A stretch of 10,154 nucleotides of DNA, taken from contig WKLE02001051.1 in NCBI GenBank assembly GCA_014885115.2, positions 1-10,154 on the forward strand. The letters run 5' to 3'. Position numbers and translations under genes: made by a program. The DNA comes from Asterionellopsis glacialis (taxonomy: Eukaryota; Bacillariophyta; Plagiogrammaphyceae; Rhaphoneidales; Asterionellopsidaceae). This document shows positions 6,462-10,154 of the stretch, one piece after another; within the stretch, counting starts at the first letter, position 1, and every line of letters begins with the position of its first letter. The notes beneath the pieces were generated by a model, which worked only from the letters and a program-made list of their open reading frames with translations, did not search any database and had not been told where the DNA came from.

Positions 6462-6712
6462 CCTATCCTGTACCACACGTATATGACTGACTCCTTAGAG
6501 AAGAGGTAGACCGGCTAGTGAATATAGGAGTTCTACGCAAAGTCAACAGGTCCAATTGGTCAGCTCCTAGCTTCCCACAACCTAAGAAAAACAACACTAT
6601 CAGGTTTATTTCTGACTTTAGGAAATTGAATGAGTGTATCATATGACATCCATTTCCTTTTCCTCATATTCAGGAATTACTTACAAAACTTGAAGGATTC
6701 TCATATGCGTCA
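6462..6712 (+). pseudogene. Displaced reverse transcriptase fragment in the 5' leader
   Basis: About 250 bp encode YPVPHVYD, LLREEVDRLVNIGVLRKVNRSNWSAPSFP, NNTIRFISDFRKLNECII and PHIQELLTKLEGFSYAS, the N-terminal finger part of gypsy RT (primer-grip region and catalytic motifs not included). The same stretch occurs in its proper place at about 8608-8845 with roughly nine-tenths identity. Two TGA stops interrupt it. The corresponding minus-strand element has no such block between LTR and gag: there TAGTGTTA passes directly to CCATGC...GGTAAGT. So this is an extra copy placed between the LTR and the gag leader. It keeps the LEGFS codons that the main RT copy has lost. Confidence 0.85.
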
Positions 6713-6730
6713 CACTCCATGAGAAAGGCA

Positions 6731-6736
6731 GTAAGT
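6731..6736 (+). promoter_or_regulatory. Possible splice donor GTAAGT in the 5' leader (third element)
   Basis: GTAAGT followed by TAATATCCAATTTAATTCC, the same as at 2832-2827 on the minus strand. Conservation in two elements, one of which has a foreign block just upstream, keeps the idea of a used donor open; no acceptor is assigned. Confidence 0.3.
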
Positions 6737-6774
6737 TAATATCCAATTTAATTCCGATTTTACCCAACTCCAAC

Positions 6775-7644
6775 ATGAAAGTTGTTACACCAAACCAAGG
6801 TGATGGTTGAAGCTACCCACTCAAAATTCCATGTACAGAAGAACAGAAGCTAGCTAAAGCGCAGTATGTGAAAGTTAGCCTGATATCAAATCCCGGAGAT
6901 CAAAACTCTGAAGAAAAGTATACTATGGAGTTTCCGTACTTTAGTCATGGATCTCCTAGGGAAATTACTGGATTGGTTCAATAATCTGGACCAAGTGATT
7001 CACCATCAATGCATCACGACTGGGCCTGCTCACTACTCGATGGCCCGTGCACTACTACCCGGAGAAGGTCTGCATGTATTTAATGTCGCGGTTACATAAT
7101 GTGGTAACAAGACAGTGGAGCACTTCAAGTTGGTCAAAGATAACCTCAAGAAGCATTTTTTCCCACTTAAGGCGCTCATGAAGCAGAGACGCTATATGTG
7201 TCAATTCCTCAGAAAGCCACATGAACTAATGGCTACTTAGAGAAGATCCCTAGAGCAGACAAAAACTCAAAACTCTCTAACAAAGATTTACTAGAGATCC
7301 TTGAATTCGGAATTCCGGCTACTTGGAGCAAGGAAATGACACGTCAAGGATTCGACCCTCAGGATAAAGGCCTGCCAGCGTTTCTGGAATTTCTGGAACT
7401 TATGGAAGTTACAGACAACATAAGGGATCTATCAGGCCCTAGGTCCAAGGATAAACCGCCTTGTAAGGACAAACCTAACAATCCAATGAACAGCCCAGAT
7501 GGTAAAGATCATAAGGCAATTAAAGGTAAACCCAAGTACTGTAAAAATCACAAAAACAGTTCACATGATACCAGCGAATGCCGTGCCTTAGACAAGTACA
7601 TCGATCAACATCAGAAAGATGGCGGCAAGGAAGAACAGCCATAG
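6775..7644 (+). pseudogene. Gypsy gag with C-terminal zinc-knuckle-like motif
   Basis: Start ATG at 6775 corresponds to the start at 2785 on the minus strand. In order: MKVVTPNQG, TGA at 6808-6810, EEQKLAKAQY, MEFPYFSHGSPR (6927), a one-base insertion near 6962, LLDWFNNLDQV, TAA at 7097-7099 (Gln in the minus copy), KTVEHFKLV, and RRYMCQFLRKP. A deletion with frame change lies near 7225, then a clean frame follows from about 7212: YLEKIPRADKN, LEILEFGIPATW, GFDPQDKGLPAFLEFLE. Near the end YCKNHKNSSHDTSEC gives a CX2HX4HX4C pattern, a variant of the CCHC knuckle that binds RNA in retroelement Gag. TAG at 7642 ends this part, and the same frame goes on into protease. Confidence 0.82.
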
Positions 7645-8439
7645 TACAAGTGTCCGTGGTACAACAAGTACGACAAGCAGGAATTGAATGCCATCGCGGT
7701 TCAAGTCAAAGACTTATTGACTAAGGACTCGTCTAGTAAAAACAAGCACAAACGCGATGATACCAACAAGAAATCCTATGATACCGATACTGATGTACAC
7801 TTCAAATTCAATGCATTAAGTATTGACAATGATGAAGAATGACATAACACCCCTGTAGAGAATAACATAGCAAATAACGTAGAAAACCAATTATTTAACT
7901 ACAAAATGCCTAAACACCTGTCTTGCTATACTTTCCGGGATTTACATAATCCAAGAAAACGGTCCAAGACTAGACATACTTGTCCTGTAACAGTTGCATT
8001 GATGTAAGTATCCAAAGGATGTAGACAGAAAACTAAACCACTTAAAGTACTTTTAGACTCTGGCACTTCAGCCACTATAGTAAATAAGAAATTTTGCAAA
8101 AAGTTTAAATGTAAACCCGCACTTAAGACACTCTGGAAGACTAAGGGCAGAAATTTCTCAACCAATCAAAAGGTCCATGCGAGATTCCAATTGCCCAAAT
8201 TCGATGAGCGAAAGGCCATTGAATGGGAATGTCATGTCAACAGGACCAAAGGTCAACAATCATATGATATGATAATCAGATGGGAGCTCCTAGAAGAACT
8301 AGGTATGATACTCAACTATAAACAGTGCGTAATGACTTGGGAGGACACAGAAGTCCCAATGAAATCGACTTATTATGAAATCGAGGAAACGTACAGAATG
8401 TTACAGGAACTCACTGATACTGGCCGCTACTTAAAATAA
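7645..8439 (+). pseudogene. Gag-protease linker and gypsy aspartic protease
   Basis: The frame of gag continues without a shift. First comes a charged linker (CPWYNKYDKQELNAIAVQVKDLL, then Lys/Asp-rich) with TGA at 7840-7842 and TAA at 8005-8007. Then a retropepsin-like domain: KVLLDSGTSATIVN with the catalytic DSG at 8056-8064, and a C-terminal part YDMIIRWELLEELGMILNYK...MTWEDTEVPMK, which matches the usual I-G-R-D-L-L-x-x-L-G-I end of gypsy proteases, here with RW in place of GRD. TAA at 8437-8439. Protease cleaves the Gag-Pol precursor inside the particle. Because gag, linker and protease share one frame interrupted only by three stops, the ancestor probably had a single Gag-Pol frame. 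Confidence 0.8.
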
Positions 8440-8440
8440 G

Positions 8441-9183
8441 GCTGACCTAGACAAAGTCACGAGGTTATGCTGGTATCTGCCTCCTAAGGACAGCACAGCT
8501 TTAAATACACTACTTAAAAAGTATGAACCTCTATTTGACGGTACTCTGGGTATGTGTAATATCGACCCAGTCAGCATAGAATAAAAGAAGGCTCCAAATC
8601 CTATCACGGAAAAGCCTATCCTGTACCGGACGTATACAACCGACTCCTTAGAGAATGGGTAGACCGGCTCATGCATATAGGAGGTCTACGCAAAGTCAAC
8701 AGGTCCAAATGGGCAGCTCCTAGCTTCCCACGGCCTAAGAAAAATGATACTATCAGGTTTATTTCTGACTTTAGGAAATTGAACGAGTGCATCATACAAC
8801 AGCTGTTCCCTATTCCTCATATTCAGGAATTACTTACAAAATATGCTTCATCCTTAGACTTAAATATGGGTTATTATCACATACGATTAGATGCAGATGC
8901 TAGTAAGCTATGCACAATTATACTACCATGGGGGAAGTACGAATACTTACGCCTACCTATGGGAGTAGCAAGTTCAGCGGACATTTTCCAAGAGAAGATG
9001 AGCGAACTTATGTGTGGACTAGAATTTGTACACGTGTACATCGAGGATCTATTGCTCCTTACAAGGGACAATTTCAAAGATCATTTACACAAGATGGATT
9101 TAGTACTACAACAACTACAGGAAGCCGGACTTAAAGTTAACGCAGAGAAATCCTTCTTTAGACATAAGGCCATTAAATCATAA
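8441..9183 (+). pseudogene. Gypsy reverse transcriptase, damaged
   Basis: The N-terminal part is in another frame at 8441-8581 (LNTLLKKYEPLFDGTLG, the common lead-in to gypsy RT). After a one-base loss near 8582 the frame from 8587 reads YHGKAYPVPDVYNRLLREWVDRL, KVNRSKWAAPSFPRPKKN, IRFISDFRKLN, ASSLDLNMGYYHIRLD, GKYEYLRLPMGVASSADIFQEKM and GLKVNAEKSFF. The catalytic YxDD box is YIED at 9037-9048, so one of the paired aspartates is Glu. Five codons (LEGFS in the leader copy) are missing after ELLTK near 8840. The frame stops at TAA 9181-9183, and the short stretch that normally leads to the connection domain is deleted. RT copies the element's RNA into DNA; this copy is inactive. Confidence 0.9.
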
Positions 9184-9187
9184 GGTC

Positions 9188-10154
9188 TCTGTCATACTAA
9201 ACATAGCACCACCTACGACTGCCAAGAAGATATGCTCTTTCGTAGGGATGGTCAATTTCTACAAACAAATGTGGATACACAGATCCCACGTACTGGCACC
9301 CTTAACCAAGCTACAAGGCAAAGGGGTTAAGTTCAAATGGGGGAAGGAACGACAAATAGCCTTTGACAATATAAAAAAGATTATAGCCAAAGAAGTACTA
9401 CTGTTCTACTCGGACTTCAACAAGCCTTTCCACATATATACGGATGCCAGTAAATACCAACTAGGGGCAGTTATTACTCAAGATGAGAAGCCCATTTTAT
9501 TCTACAGTAGGAAGCTTAGCGATTCTCAAACTAAATACAACACTCGCGATTGCAAACTATTATCGATCGTAGAAGTCCTTAGAGAATACCAGTACCTCCT
9601 ACTTGGTCACAAGGTAATTATACATACTGACCATAAGAATCTCACCTACGATAAATGTCAAACCAAACATCACGCATGCTGGCGATGGTTTGTAGAAGAA
9701 TCAGCACCCAAATTACGCTATATCAGAGGCAAACATAACATAGTAGCCGACATGCACTCCCGTCTCAATCTACTAGATCCTGACTCAGAAGCTGTTCTGG
9801 AATGCTATATAACTGACAAAGATATGGCGGAAATGTACTGCCTCAATATGCCTCAGCATAGCGATAGTGACAAGGGATGCCCCCTTAGTTACCCCTATAT
9901 TCTTAAACATCAATTAAAGGACAATCAACTCAGACAAGACTCACTTAAGAAGAAAGGTTTCTCCGAATGCCTATTTCATGGTGGCTGGAAATCTTACAGC
10001 CTTATATGCTACAAAAATAAAATACGCATTCTGTCAACAATACAGAAACAAACGGTACAATGGTACCACACGTACTTATGTCATCCCGGTAAGACCCATA
10101 CCAAAGAGACAATATGACAGCACTTATGGTGGCCCAAACTACAAAAACACGTAA
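9188..10154 (+). pseudogene. Connection domain, RNase H and start of integrase (runs off the window)
   Basis: One frame is open from about 9188 to TGA at 10115-10117 and carries on in frame to the window end. It begins SVILNIAPPTTAKKICSFVG, then MVNFYKQMWIHRSHVLAPLT and FKWGKERQIAFD (connection). RNase H follows with Asp in YTDASKYQLGAV (9443-9445), an Asp where the family has Glu (RDCKLLSIVE), Asp in HTDHKNL (9629-9631) and VADMHSRL. After a variable linker the integrase zinc domain starts: KIRILSTIQKQTVQWYHTYLCHPGKTHTKETI, stop, QHLWWPKLQKHV. The 9188-9247 part lies before the first ATG. RNase H degrades the RNA strand during reverse transcription. One stop and one altered active-site position make it the best preserved stretch in the window. 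Confidence 0.88.

Larger units (their letters stand above)
5402..10154 (+). mobile_element. Third gypsy retrotransposon, plus strand, 3' end outside the window
   Basis: 5' LTR, leader, gag, protease, reverse transcriptase, RNase H and integrase zinc domain follow in the standard Ty3/gypsy order. Integrase core, polypurine tract and 3' LTR would lie to the right of the window. Gag and integrase are very close to those of the minus-strand element at 683-3337, so both belong to one family, while the outer element's integrase belongs to a somewhat different subfamily (HLPPKE against HLPEKD). It carries an extra RT fragment in the leader, a foldback insertion in the LTR, and many stops and frameshifts. 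Confidence 0.88.

Noticed and set aside
6454..6475. tRNA primer-binding site after the 5' LTR
   Set aside because: TAGTGTTA follows the LTR in both elements, but I could not match it to a tRNA 3' end such as the TGG-starting complement, so no site is called.
1..10154. Alternative genetic code with TGA read as an amino acid
   Set aside because: TGA, TAA and TAG all interrupt these frames, mixed with frameshifts and deletions, which fits ordinary decay. Only the shared gag TGA stands out and is reported separately.

Overview
This window is eukaryotic and consists almost entirely of decayed Ty3/gypsy-type LTR retrotransposons, nested in one another and inserted next to, or into, one non-retroviral coding fragment. 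The style of the pol proteins, the TGACGTCA-rich LTRs and the non-retroviral fragment (a repetitive-family protein that I associate with diatoms and related microalgae) suggest a diatom or similar stramenopile/microalga. That assignment is inference from memory. I see no bacterial-type genes, rRNA, tRNA or CRISPR.

Layout from left to right. (1) 1-682 and 3343-4355 are the two halves of one plus-strand gypsy element (the 'outer' element): RNase H end, integrase zinc domain, integrase core, integrase C-terminus and probably a diverged 3' LTR. (2) 683-3337 is a second gypsy element in minus orientation inserted in the outer element's integrase. It has two LTRs (683-1138 and 2860-3337), TG...CA termini, a candidate 5-bp target duplication AGTTC, a polypurine tract, a gag fragment and an integrase fragment with a tandemly duplicated zinc domain. 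Protease, RT and RNase H are gone, so it is an internally deleted element. (3) 4356-4539 is a truncated minus-oriented LTR. (4) 4540-5401 is a non-retroviral coding fragment cut off at both ends by LTR termini. (5) From 5402 to the window end runs a third, plus-strand gypsy element: 5' LTR (5402-6453), misplaced RT fragment, gag, protease, RT, RNase H and the start of integrase. Its 3' end lies outside the window. Its LTR carries a 554-bp foldback element (5729-6282) flanked by TTAA-type duplications.

No reading frame here looks intact: each carries stops, frameshifts or deletions, and several catalytic residues are changed. The most informative observations are the full-length palindromic TTAA element with its empty sites present in the same window, the CRE-like TGACGTCA arrays confined to the LTRs, an early in-frame TGA in gag shared by two independent elements, an RT segment pasted into a 5' leader, and an insertion order that can be read from the junctions.
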